This document shows, piece by piece, positions 25,828 to 33,679 of a stretch of 43,715 nt of DNA. The stretch is taken from the NCBI RefSeq assembly GCF_016599145.1, contig NZ_JAENKO010000039.1, positions 1-43,715 on the forward strand. Reading direction: 5' to 3'. Position 1 is the first letter of the stretch, and each line of letters begins with the position of its first letter. Origin of the DNA: Tomitella cavernea (GTDB lineage: Bacteria > Actinomycetota > Actinomycetes > Mycobacteriales > Mycobacteriaceae). The notes below the pieces were generated by a model that ran no database searches, had not been told where the DNA came from, and saw nothing but the letters and a program-made list of their open reading frames with translations. A program made the translations under genes and the position numbers.

Positions 25828-26646
25828 TCAGCGGTTGGAGTTGCCGAAGTCCACCGGCAGCTGCACGCCGGTCATGTACTTGGCCTCATCCGAGCACAGC
25901 CACGCCACGACGGCGGCGACGTCCCCGGCCTCGAGGATCTCGTAGGGCAGCGAGTTCATGAAGATCGGCGAGAGCGTGTGCGCGTACTTGTCCATCAGCG
26001 GGTTCATGTCGGCGGACATGTCCATACCCGTGCGCACCCCCGCCGGGTGCACGGTGTTGACACGGATCTTGTACTCACCCAGTTCGTTCGCCATCGTCTT
26101 GGCCAGCCCCACGTTCCCGAACTTCGTCGCGGTGTAGTGAGCGGTAAACGGCGTGCCCTTGAGGCCCGATTCGGAGCTGGTGAACACCATCGCGCCGCCC
26201 TCCCCCTGCTCGATCAGATAGGGGATCGCCGCCTTCGCGGTGTTGAACGTGCCGGTGAGGTTGACGTCGATCATCTCCTGCCACTCGGCCGCCGTGATCT
26301 CCCAGGACATCCGGCCGACGCAGATGCCCGCGTTCGCGATCACCGCGTCGAGCCGCCCGAACGCGTCGGTGCCGGCCTTGAGCGCCGCAGCGAGGCCGTC
26401 GAAGTCGCGGGTGTCGGCGACGGAGGCGACGATCTTGCCTCCCGTCTGCTCGACCAAACGGACCGTCTCATCGAGGTCGTCCCTCGTCGCGCCCGGGTAA
26501 GACGTCGTTTCGAACTCCGCGCACACGTCCACCGCGATGATGTTCGCACCCTCGGAGGCGAGCGCGACCGCCTCAGCGCGCCCCTGGCCGCGCGCGGCCC
26601 CCGTGATGAAGGCGACCTGCCCGTCGAACCGCCTGCTACCGCTCAT
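25828..26646 (-). CDS. Mycofactocin-type SDR oxidoreductase 1
   Basis: A 272-residue SDR with cofactor motif TGAARGQGRAEAV, NAG near 107, catalytic Ser in TSSESG and YTATK. Between the second beta strand and helix it carries the long insertion (ETTSYPGATRDDLDETVRLVEQ) typical of mycofactocin-dependent SDRs, in which NAD stays bound and is reoxidised by the peptide cofactor mycofactocin. It is expected to oxidise an alcohol such as a steroid or terpenoid hydroxyl. Mycofactocin biosynthesis genes are not in the window. It converges on kstD and is divergent from the Dabb pair. Confidence 0.88.
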   Translation of the reverse strand: MSGSRRFDGQVAFITGAARGQGRAEAVALASEGANIIAVDVCAEFETTSYPGATRDDLDETVRLVEQTGGKIVASVADTRDFDGLAAALKAGTDAFGRLDAVIANAGICVGRMSWEITAAEWQEMIDVNLTGTFNTAKAAIPYLIEQGEGGAMVFTSSESGLKGTPFTAHYTATKFGNVGLAKTMANELGEYKIRVNTVHPAGVRTGMDMSADMNPLMDKYAHTLSPIFMNSLPYEILEAGDVAAVVAWLCSDEAKYMTGVQLPVDFGNSNR

Positions 26647-26786
26647 CGTCGTTCTCCTGTCCTCTCGGATGCACCGGAAATGTCGTCCACCTCACTTTTC
26701 CACGCCGTACCGTGCAGAACACCGCATCCTCCCGCCACCCGGGCGGGGCCGTTCCCGACGCCGCACAGCGGCGGCACGATGCACGC

Positions 26787-27131
26787 ATGGGGACTGCAGT
26801 TTTCGTGATCGACCGGGTGGTGACGGCACCGGGCGCAGGCGAGCGGTTCGTCGCCGCCTACCTGGACGGGTACGCGCCCGGCGCCCGCGCACGCGGCATG
26901 GCGCTCGACAGCCTGCTGGTGAGCCCGCCGATGTGGCGCGACGACGACGGCAACACCGTCACCGCCATCTGGCGGCTCGACGGCGTCGGCGGCTGGTGGG
27001 ACATGACACGGGCCGGACGCGGCGACCCGGCCTTGCGGGGCTGGTGGGACGGCGTCGCCCCGTTGATCGTGGAACGCTCGCGGTCGATGGCCGCCTCCGC
27101 GCCGGATGTGGACGGGCTGTGCGAAGTATGA
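26787..27131 (+). CDS. Small dimeric alpha/beta-barrel-like protein
   Basis: A 114-residue protein, not firmly recognised. It begins with a strand TAVFVIDRVVTAPGAGE, a helix with FVAAYLDGYAPGARARG, a strand DSLLVSPPMW and another TVTAIWRLDG, then a Trp-rich helix (GGWWDMTRAG, RGWWDGV). This order of strands and helices resembles the ferredoxin-like dimeric alpha/beta-barrel (Dabb, NIPSNAP, EthD) fold. The stop overlaps the start of the next Dabb gene by 4 bases (ATGA), so the two are translationally coupled and probably form one complex or pathway step. Confidence 0.6.
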   Translation: MGTAVFVIDRVVTAPGAGERFVAAYLDGYAPGARARGMALDSLLVSPPMWRDDDGNTVTAIWRLDGVGGWWDMTRAGRGDPALRGWWDGVAPLIVERSRSMAASAPDVDGLCEV

Positions 27132-27787
27132 CGAGAACGACGATGTACGACGTGATCCGCATCGTCCACCTGCACCCCCGCGCGCGGTCGGACGGTACTG
27201 CGGCGGAAGAGTTCCGCAGAGCCGCAGCTGATTCCGGCGCCGAGACCCACGTGGTCGGCGCGCCCTTGGCCGGGTCGATCGCCGCCGGCGACCTGATCGT
27301 GCGGCTCCGCTATACCGACCGTGCGGCCTGGGCTGCGGGGCGGGGCGCCATCGACACGGCGCTCGCCGGGCCGGGAGTCGACCGCTGCCACGGCGCCGAG
27401 TTCGGCGCGGGCACGTCCGGAAGCCTCACCGGCACCGCCGATGCCACCTGCTACCGCACGCTGCTGCTGCGCGTCGATCCCGGAACCTCCGCGACCGACA
27501 CCGCACGGTTCGAACATGACCTGCTCGCGATGCCGAGGCACATGCCGTCGATCCGTGCGTGGAACCTCAGCCGCGTCGACTCCGCGTGCGGGACCACCCC
27601 GTGGACCCACGTGTGGGAGCAGACATTCGCGTCGCCCGCGGACGTCACCGGCCAGTACCTGGACCACCCCGTGCACTGGGCCGTGGTCGACAGGTGGTTC
27701 GACCCGGAATGCCCGGAATCGATCATCCGCGACCGCGTCTGCCACGCATTCTGCGCGACCGGTCAGGATGTGCCGGACCGCAGGTGA
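27128..27787 (+). CDS. Dabb-domain protein, probably a double domain
   Basis: A 219-residue protein with two similar alpha/beta-barrel halves. The C-terminal half (YRTLLLRVDPGT, MPSIRAWNLSRVD, HVWEQTFASPADVTGQYLDHPVH) fits the stress-responsive Dabb domain. The N-terminal half (YDVIRIVHLHPRA, AGDLIVRLRYTDRAAW) is a weaker copy. Dabb proteins of catabolic and polyketide clusters can act as cyclases or aldolase-like enzymes, or merely bind small molecules; the reaction here is unknown. It is coupled to the upstream barrel gene and overlaps the SnoaL fusion gene convergently by 25 bases. Confidence 0.7.
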   Translation: MTRTTMYDVIRIVHLHPRARSDGTAAEEFRRAAADSGAETHVVGAPLAGSIAAGDLIVRLRYTDRAAWAAGRGAIDTALAGPGVDRCHGAEFGAGTSGSLTGTADATCYRTLLLRVDPGTSATDTARFEHDLLAMPRHMPSIRAWNLSRVDSACGTTPWTHVWEQTFASPADVTGQYLDHPVHWAVVDRWFDPECPESIIRDRVCHAFCATGQDVPDRR

Positions 27788-28698
27788 TCGCGCATGTCGC
27801 CGGTCAGGTCCAGCATCGAATAGTCACGTGAGCTGAAGCGCCACGCGCCGCCGTTCCGCTCGAACTCGTCGTGGTACCGGCCCGCGGCGATGACCTGCAA
27901 CGGCAGCCCGGCCGTCGCCTGCAGCACCGTGTAGTACGAGCGGGCGCGGGCGCGGCCCTCCTGCTCGTCGATCTCGAGGATCGGATTGGAGATCACGTGC
28001 TTGGTCCTCGGGGTCCCGTCGTCGTGCAGCCGGACGGTGCCGCGCCACACGGCAAGGATCCCGGCGGCGTCCAACTCCCGCTTCCCGGCGCGGATCGTCG
28101 CGTGGCGGAACAGCTCCGCGGCATCGTCGAGCCGCCCGGAGTCCATGCACTCCGCGTAGCGGTAGAGCAGGTTGGTGATCTCGGTTACGGCGGATCCGCC
28201 GGCTGCAGCGCCCCCGTCCGCGGCCGGCCCGGACGCGTCGTAGCCTTCCGGCCCCGCCCCCAGCACCGCCTGCGTGCCGAGCGTGCCGCGCATCGTCTTG
28301 GTCCGGTGGGTCATCCTCCATTCGCCGTCGACCCGGGCCCACTCGTCGTGGTAGTCGCCGAGGGTCTGGAAAGACAGGCCGGCCAGCGCGCCGGTACCCA
28401 AATGCAGGTCGGAGACGTAGGCGCGGCTTTGCGCGGTGTCGCCGCCGGCCTCGACATCGACGTCGATGAGCACGTTGGACACGAGGTGCTGTGTGGGCCC
28501 GCAGTCGTCGAGGAAGCTGCGCATCAGCGCGATCATCTCGGCCCGGCTGCCGAGCAGCCCGGTGCCCAGGTCTGCGGTCGCGTCCGGCGTCGCGATCCGC
28601 TCGATGGCCGCCCAGTCCCGGGCGTCCATCGCGCGGGCGAACCCGACGATGCCGCGGTAGATGTCGCGCTCATCCACACTCGATGTGATCATGGTCAC
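27763..28698 (-). CDS. Tandem NTF2/SnoaL-like fusion protein
   Basis: A 311-residue protein made of two SnoaL-like (NTF2-fold) domains. The first covers about residues 5-145 (ARDWAAIERIATPDATADLG, AYVSDLHLGTG, GDYHDEWARVDGEWRMTHRTK). A Gly/Ala-rich linker is at about 150-168. The second runs from about 170 to 300 (YAECMDSGRLDDAAELF, SYYTVLQ, GRYHDEFERNGGAWRFSSRDY). Single-domain relatives are isomerases, dehydratases or dioxygenase small subunits; two fused copies would supply a pseudo-dimer. A GTG at 28698 or ATG at 28692 starts it. It follows the single-domain SnoaL gene by 52 bases on the same strand. Confidence 0.85.
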   Translation of the reverse strand: MTMITSSVDERDIYRGIVGFARAMDARDWAAIERIATPDATADLGTGLLGSRAEMIALMRSFLDDCGPTQHLVSNVLIDVDVEAGGDTAQSRAYVSDLHLGTGALAGLSFQTLGDYHDEWARVDGEWRMTHRTKTMRGTLGTQAVLGAGPEGYDASGPAADGGAAAGGSAVTEITNLLYRYAECMDSGRLDDAAELFRHATIRAGKRELDAAGILAVWRGTVRLHDDGTPRTKHVISNPILEIDEQEGRARARSYYTVLQATAGLPLQVIAAGRYHDEFERNGGAWRFSSRDYSMLDLTGDMRDHLRSGTS

Positions 28699-28750
28699 CG
28701 ACCGTAATCCGTCCCGGGCCCCGGCGCGTCCGTCCTTCCGCCGGCCGGGA

Positions 28751-29179
28751 TCATCCCAGTCGGATCACGCGCCGCGCCAGCACCCACCGGCCACCGGCGC
28801 AGCTGAACTCGTCCAGGTAGCGCCCCATGTTGACGACGCGGGGCGCCTGGTCGGTGCGCGCGTAGAACCGCCAGAGCGAGACCGCTGTCGCCGATTCCCC
28901 GTCTGCGGCGACCTCGATGTCGCTGCAGTCGACGACGTGCCGCGTGTGGCTGCCCGCGCCCACCGTCCCGGCCGCACGCCGCTCCCGCGCACCACGGGCG
29001 ATCTCGTCGATCCCCCGCGCGGTGCGGGCCACCATCGAGGTCCGCGGATCTTCCGGCATCTCCCACACCGCGTCGGTCGCGAACTGCGCGCAGTACTCCT
29101 CCACGGTGCCATCGTCGGCGAGATGCGCGATACGGGCGATGAGCGAGCGGATCCGTTCCGAGTCGCATGCCCTGGTCAC
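28751..29179 (-). CDS. NTF2/SnoaL-like protein
   Basis: A 142-residue single-domain NTF2-fold protein: IRSLIARIAHLADDGTVEEYCAQF helix, then DAVWEMPED, SHTRHVVDCSDIEVAAD, SLWRFYARTD, and the final strand GRYLDEFSCAGGRWVLARRVI. The GTG start overlaps the FAD pseudogene stop by 4 bases, so it was once coupled to that enzyme. Members of this fold in steroid and polyketide pathways act as isomerases or hydratases. No catalytic pair can be assigned with confidence. Confidence 0.82.
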   Translation of the reverse strand: MTRACDSERIRSLIARIAHLADDGTVEEYCAQFATDAVWEMPEDPRTSMVARTARGIDEIARGARERRAAGTVGAGSHTRHVVDCSDIEVAADGESATAVSLWRFYARTDQAPRVVNMGRYLDEFSCAGGRWVLARRVIRLG

Positions 29180-30002
29180 TGCTGAGCCCCCGCCGCCGCG
29201 CACCCGGCGCGCCGGCCGAAGCACGTTCCGGGCCCCAGCGAGGTGCCGCTGATGTAGCCGCCCCCGTGCAGACCGGACGACGCCCGTCCCGCCGCGTACG
29301 GTCCGGCGATCGGCCCGCCGTCGCGGTCGCGCACACGCCCCTCGTCGTCGGTCGCGAGCCCGCCCAGGGTGAACACCGCGGCACCGTCGCCGCCCACCGC
29401 GGCGCCCTCCGGCAACCCCATCCCCTTCTCCAGCTCGGCGACGGTCTCCGCGACGTGCGGCGGCTGCAGCCCCCAGCGTTCCGCCTCCGGCACGTCCTCG
29501 AAGGCCTCCTCGTCGAGCACCACCCACACGTCCATGCCCTGGCGGTACAGCGCCTCGATGCCGACGAGCCCGGGATAGACGTCCTCATTGATGAACCGCT
29601 GGCCGTGCCCGTTCACCACGATCCCGCGGGTCATGTACCCGGGGATGGTCTGGATGCCCACCTGTCCGGTAGCCATCCTGCGCACCGCAGCACCGGGCCC
29701 AGCGCGCCGATGAAGTACTCCGCCATGTCCCGTGCCGTGTCGGTGAACCCGCACGCCGCCTGCACCGGGGTGCCGCTGCCGAGGTAGATCTCTCCGCCGG
29801 AGAGCGCCGACGAGCCGCCTGGCCCGCTCGCGCGTTCGAGGATCGTGACGGAGCCGCCCGCGTCCGACGCCTCCAGCGCCGCCGCGGCGCCCGCACAGCC
29901 GAAGCCGACGACCAGCACGTCGGTTTCGAAGTCGTAGGACCGGATTTCCCCGGCCGGAACGGGTTTGACACTGTGCGCGAACTGTGACGCGGGACTCGCC
30001 AT
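29176..30002 (-). pseudogene. Decayed FAD-binding dehydrogenase (KstD/fumarate-reductase type)
   Basis: The N-terminal third is intact from the ATG at 30002: the FAD-binding VVGFGCAGAAAALEA and ERASGPGGSSALSGGEIYLG are clear, and the frame stays good to FIGALGP near 29693. The reading frame then changes and continues at once with the C-terminal third, MATGQVGIQTIPGYMTRGIVVNGHGQRFINED, then GRASSGLHGGGYISGTSLGPGTCFGRRAG at the end. Around 200 residues normally lying between these parts (the substrate domain) are missing and the junction is out of frame. The gene is therefore a deletion-frameshift pseudogene, although the two downstream SnoaL genes are intact. Confidence 0.85.
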
Positions 30003-30099
30003 GGCCACAGAATCACACTTCGGGCACTCTGTCGGCCAAGGGTCGTCCCGCAGCACGGGAGAAAGAACCCGACGCCGCAGACCACGGAAAGGACACGCC

Positions 30100-30597
30100 A
30101 TGACGGAGGACCGCCTGCGGGCGCTCGAGGAACGGGTCGCGAAACTCGAGGCTCGCGACGCGATCGTCGCACTCAAGCACCGCTACCTGCGCGCCTGCGA
30201 TGCCAAGGACCCCGAGGGGTTCCGCTCGTCGTTCATCGCGAGGGGCGCGGTGATCGACTACGGGCCGCTCGGACGGTTCGAGGACGCTGACGGCATCGCC
30301 GCCGTGTACCGGACCATCGCCCTGGAGAAGGTCGACAATGCCTACGTGGTGCTGGACATGCACCACGGTTTGCACCCGGACATCCGACTCACCGGGCCCG
30401 ACTCCGCCACGGGCCATTGGACACTGCGGTTCCGTCAAGTCGACCGGCGGGCCGGGACCGAATCGGTGAGCGCGATCGAGTACGACGACGAGTATGCGGT
30501 CGAAGACGGCGAATGGAAGATGTCGGCCTGCCGGTCGCGGATCCTGTGGACGGTGACCCGCCCGCTGGCCGACGCCGTGGTCACCGATTTCCACTGA
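30100..30597 (+). CDS. SnoaL-like protein with N-terminal coiled coil
   Basis: A 165-residue NTF2/SnoaL-like protein. The first 22 residues (RLRALEERVAKLEARDAIVALK) form a short leucine-type coiled coil. The core has LKHRYLRACDAKDPEGF, the IARGAVIDYGPLGRF segment, MHHGLHPDIRL, ATGHWTLRFRQVD and a final DDEYAVEDGEWKMSACRSRI. GGAAAGGA precedes the ATG by about 6 bases. Divergent from the decayed FAD gene across 97 bases. Related proteins in catabolic islands are dehydratases or isomerases; function here is unassigned. Confidence 0.85.
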   Translation: MTEDRLRALEERVAKLEARDAIVALKHRYLRACDAKDPEGFRSSFIARGAVIDYGPLGRFEDADGIAAVYRTIALEKVDNAYVVLDMHHGLHPDIRLTGPDSATGHWTLRFRQVDRRAGTESVSAIEYDDEYAVEDGEWKMSACRSRILWTVTRPLADAVVTDFH

Positions 30598-30714
30598 CCG
30601 GGCAGGGCCGGGCCGCGACGGACGACCACGTGCCGCTACCCCGGTGTGCGCTGTTTCAAGTGGTCGGTGCGGGGTCGCCAGTGCGCCGGTGAACGGGTGC
30701 CCTTCGGGCGCTCC

Positions 30715-30774
30715 CCGCTCGGTATGGATTTCGGTGGATTCCGCCGGATCGGCACCGATTTCCATACCGAGCGG
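30715..30774. terminator. Long 22-bp inverted repeat between convergent genes
   Basis: Arms 30715-30736 (CCGCTCGGTATGGATTTCGG...) and 30753-30774 pair over 22 bp with two mismatches around a 16-base loop. It sits in the 228-base gap between the SnoaL-like gene and the hydrolase gene, which converge. A smaller GCCC-TTC-GGGC hairpin precedes it. It probably terminates both transcripts, but the arms are long and AT-containing for a terminator here. Confidence 0.6.
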
Positions 30775-30825
30775 CGCCAGGCCGGCGCTCCCCTCCCGCC
30801 CGGCCCGTCACCCGTGCCGGTGCCG

Positions 30826-31686
30826 CTAGTCCCGGGTCAGGAACGCGAGCACGGCGGACAGCCACTCGTCGCGCGCCTCGATCATGGTCCAGTGCCCGCA
30901 GTTCGGCAGCACATGCAGTTCGGCGTTCGGGATGTCGCGCATCGGCAGCAGCGCCATGTCGACGGGGCTTACCCGGTCGTCGCGCCCCCAGGTGATGAGC
31001 GTCGGGGCCTGGATATCACCGAAGCGGGCCCACAGCGGGACGACCCCCGCAGCCTTCGCGGCCGCCGCAGCGGCCGCGAACGCCTTCATGGTGTACATGC
31101 GCCGCGCCGCCTCGAGGGTCTCCGGCTCCACCGCAAGCTTCCAGCGTTCTTCGATGAGCGCCTCGGTGACGGTGGCCGGGTTGTAGACCATCGAGTGCAG
31201 CCAAGCGATCAGGCGCTCACGGGTGGGGTCCTCGGTGAACTGCATGAGCAGCTTGATGCCCTCGGACGGGCTGTGACTCGTCAGAGCCTTACCCACGCCG
31301 CCGATCGTGACAAGTCGCCGGATCCGATGCGGCTCATCGGCCGCCACGGTGGCGCCGACGATGCCGCCCATCGAGTTGCCGATCACGTCCACGGCACCGA
31401 GGCCCATGCCGTCGAGGAAGCGGCCCACAGACTCGACTGCCATCCGCATCGGGTGCCCCTCGCCGGTGTCCGAAATGCCGTAACCGGGAAACTCCAGGAT
31501 CAAGCAACGGAAGTGCTCGGCGAGCTCGCCGACCACGCCGCGGTAGTTCTGCCAGCCGGACACCCCGGGGCCCGAGCCGTGCAGCAACAGCAGGGGCGGG
31601 CCGTCGCCGATTTCGTGGTACCGCAGCACCCCGCTTTCCGTTGCCAGCTCACGCATCGAATCGTCATGGTCGACCTGCACCGTCAT
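30826..31686 (-). CDS. Alpha/beta hydrolase, meta-cleavage-product hydrolase-like (HsaD/BphD/MhpC type)
   Basis: A 286-residue alpha/beta hydrolase. The oxyanion segment LLLLHGSGPGVSGWQNY is at about 31-47; the nucleophile Ser lies in GNSMGG, the acid Asp in GRDDRVSP and the His in NCGHW. The HGSGPG and GNSMGG combination is that of C-C bond hydrolases which split the ring-fission product made by extradiol dioxygenases such as HsaC. The ATG at 31686 has GAGG about 7 bases before it. The HsaC-like fragment at the right edge is a possible partner. An ordinary esterase activity is the alternative. Confidence 0.85.
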   Translation of the reverse strand: MTVQVDHDDSMRELATESGVLRYHEIGDGPPLLLLHGSGPGVSGWQNYRGVVGELAEHFRCLILEFPGYGISDTGEGHPMRMAVESVGRFLDGMGLGAVDVIGNSMGGIVGATVAADEPHRIRRLVTIGGVGKALTSHSPSEGIKLLMQFTEDPTRERLIAWLHSMVYNPATVTEALIEERWKLAVEPETLEAARRMYTMKAFAAAAAAAKAAGVVPLWARFGDIQAPTLITWGRDDRVSPVDMALLPMRDIPNAELHVLPNCGHWTMIEARDEWLSAVLAFLTRD

Positions 31687-31787
31687 GGCCGCCTCGCTTC
31701 CGTTGTTGTAGTTGATGATCGTGCACGCCAGGCTTCCCGCCGGAGATCCTGTCGGGCAGCAGTCCACGCTTTCGCAATTTCATACCT

Positions 31788-31818
31788 GCGTGCCGTACCT
31801 TCCCGCCGGACGGCACGC
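31788..31818. terminator. 9-bp perfect hairpin after SDR gene
   Basis: GCGTGCCGT and ACGGCACGC pair perfectly around a 13-base loop, 20 bases after the stop of the SDR gene ending at 31839 on the minus strand. It likely ends the two-gene transcript starting at 33553; it also lies before the hydrolase gene, which would then have its own promoter. Confidence 0.5.
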
Positions 31819-31838
31819 ATAGCGACCGAGCCGCATGG

Positions 31839-32645
31839 TCACGGGTTGAGCGGCCGGTTCACCCAGGTGCCGTCCGGACGGGCGAACCAGCCTCCTGCCG
31901 CGTGGCTGCCGCCGTCGACGTGCACGGTGGTGCCGGTGACATAGCGGGCCAGGTCGGAGGCGAGGAATAGGGCCGGCCCCGCGATATCGTCCGGCCGGCC
32001 GGGCCCGCCCAACGGCGCCCACAGCGGCCATTTGTCCCGGTCCCCCTCGGTGACGAGGCGTTCGTAGGGCACTTGCGGGGTTTCTATGAGGTCGGGCGCG
32101 ATCGCATTGACGCGGATGCCGTCCCGGCCCACCTCCAGTGCGAGACTGCGGGTGAAGTGCCGCAGCGCCGCCTTGTAGGACGCGTACACCGTCTGCCCGG
32201 GGATCCCGCGATGCGCCTCGACCGTCGTCATGTTGACGATCGAGCCGCCGCGCCCGCGCGCGGCCATCCCCGGCAGCACCGCGTGGGTCATGCGCAGCGC
32301 ATGGTCGAAGTTGACGACGCCCAGTCGTGCCCACTCATCCGGGTCGGCCTCCGCGAAGGGCGTCGCCGGACGGAGGAAGTGGCCCACATTGTTGACGAGG
32401 ACGTCCACCTCGAATCCGGCGCACTGTGCGGCCGTGGCAGGGTCGGTCGCGTCTGCCTCCACGATCCGCGCCGACGGGACCTCAACGGCGAGGGCGCCGA
32501 GCGCTGCACCATCGATGTCCACGGCGATGACCTGCGCACCGTGTTCAACGAAAAGCCTTGTGACGGCCGCACCGATCCCCTTGGCCGCACCGGTGATCAG
32601 CGCAGTCTTCCCCTCCAGCAGCGGCCCGGGTCCGAGCACACTCAC
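31839..32645 (-). CDS. SDR oxidoreductase with Thr in place of catalytic Ser
   Basis: A 268-residue classical SDR: TGAAKGIG at about 19-26, NNVG near 86 (a variant of NNAG), YASYK near 155 and the C-terminal VTGTTVHVDGGSHAAGGW. At the place of the catalytic Ser it has NMTTVEAHRG, with Thr, an unusual but sometimes tolerated change. Substrate is unknown. The start overlaps the stop of the epimerase-like gene by 4 bases (ATGA), so the two are coupled. Confidence 0.87.
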   Translation of the reverse strand: MSVLGPGPLLEGKTALITGAAKGIGAAVTRLFVEHGAQVIAVDIDGAALGALAVEVPSARIVEADATDPATAAQCAGFEVDVLVNNVGHFLRPATPFAEADPDEWARLGVVNFDHALRMTHAVLPGMAARGRGGSIVNMTTVEAHRGIPGQTVYASYKAALRHFTRSLALEVGRDGIRVNAIAPDLIETPQVPYERLVTEGDRDKWPLWAPLGGPGRPDDIAGPALFLASDLARYVTGTTVHVDGGSHAAGGWFARPDGTWVNRPLNP

Positions 32646-33553
32646 GCCGACTCCCGGACCTTGGCCACCATCTCCTCGACCGCGCGCTTCGCATCGTCCT
32701 GCCGGTAGCCCAGCAGCGCGGTCTCCTCAGGATCGGTCCGGTACGCGATCGTGTTGCCACGGCCCTGGATGATGAACGGATCCGGCAACATCGGGTGCGC
32801 CTCGTCGCGCTCCTCGAGCCGAACGCTCGAACCCGCGGCGTCGAAGAACGCCTGGAAGTACTCGCGGAAACTCCAGTTCGCGTCGCCGATCAGGTAGGCC
32901 TTCCCGGGTTCGCCACGGTGCAGCGCGCCGCCCGCCGCCTCGGACAGCGACCGCACCGACATGTAATTGGTGCCGCCGGCCGGCGCGAAGTTCGGCACGT
33001 CCGGCATCTCGCCGTCCGCCCACTGCACGAACCGTGCGATGCGCTTCAACGGCGCCCCGGGGATGACGCCGAGGATCGACGGCGGGTTCAGCGTGCACGC
33101 GGCGAAGTCGGTGTCGGCCAGCTGCCGGGCGCGCTCATCCGCCAGCGCGCGGCCGCGCACGTACGGGTTCGACTCGACGAGCTCCGGCAACACCTGGTGG
33201 TAGTAGCTGCCCACCTGCACGAACCGGCGCACGCCCGCCTTCTTGGCCAGCGCCGCGAACCGGGGCACCGATTCGACCTGCGTCGACTCCCAGAACTCCG
33301 CCGCATCGGCGCCTTTGGGCAGGTGGCGCGGGTCGTTACCCGCGGCGAAAACGACGCCCTCGAAGGGCGCGAGGTCCGTCTCCGCGAAGTCGTCGCGCGT
33401 GTAGTCTCCGCGAATCACCGGGAACTGCGCTGCAACCGAGCCTGCAGCGGGCTCGCTGCGGGCTGCCAGCGTGACCTCGTCTCCAAGATCACGCAGGTGC
33501 GTGGCGAAATGCGTGCCGATCATGCCGGTGCCCCCGACGACCAGAACCTTCAC
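32642..33553 (-). CDS. Atypical SDR / NAD-dependent epimerase-like protein
   Basis: A 303-residue NAD(P)-binding protein with the extended-SDR start VKVLVVGGTGMIGTHFATHL. A VVFAAGNDPRHLPKG segment follows, then the VQVGSYYHQVLPE region that sits where the active site would be, without a clear YxxxK. The C-terminal half (SFREYFQAFFDAAG) is of the epimerase kind. The GTG at 33553 was chosen for the strong AAAGGAGG 5 bases upstream. It is first of a two-gene unit with the SDR at 31839. Reduction or isomerisation of an acyl or sterol-like compound is possible; no specific function is assigned. Confidence 0.82.
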   Translation of the reverse strand: MKVLVVGGTGMIGTHFATHLRDLGDEVTLAARSEPAAGSVAAQFPVIRGDYTRDDFAETDLAPFEGVVFAAGNDPRHLPKGADAAEFWESTQVESVPRFAALAKKAGVRRFVQVGSYYHQVLPELVESNPYVRGRALADERARQLADTDFAACTLNPPSILGVIPGAPLKRIARFVQWADGEMPDVPNFAPAGGTNYMSVRSLSEAAGGALHRGEPGKAYLIGDANWSFREYFQAFFDAAGSSVRLEERDEAHPMLPDPFIIQGRGNTIAYRTDPEETALLGYRQDDAKRAVEEMVAKVRESA

Positions 33554-33679
33554 GAAGCCTCCTTTCCGCGCGAAGCGCGGACCGTATCGATGTCTCCCTT
33601 CACACTCGCCCGAAGTAGGCCTCCTTGACCACCTCGGTATCCGCAAGGTGGGAAGCGGGACGTGGAACCCGGTCCGCCC

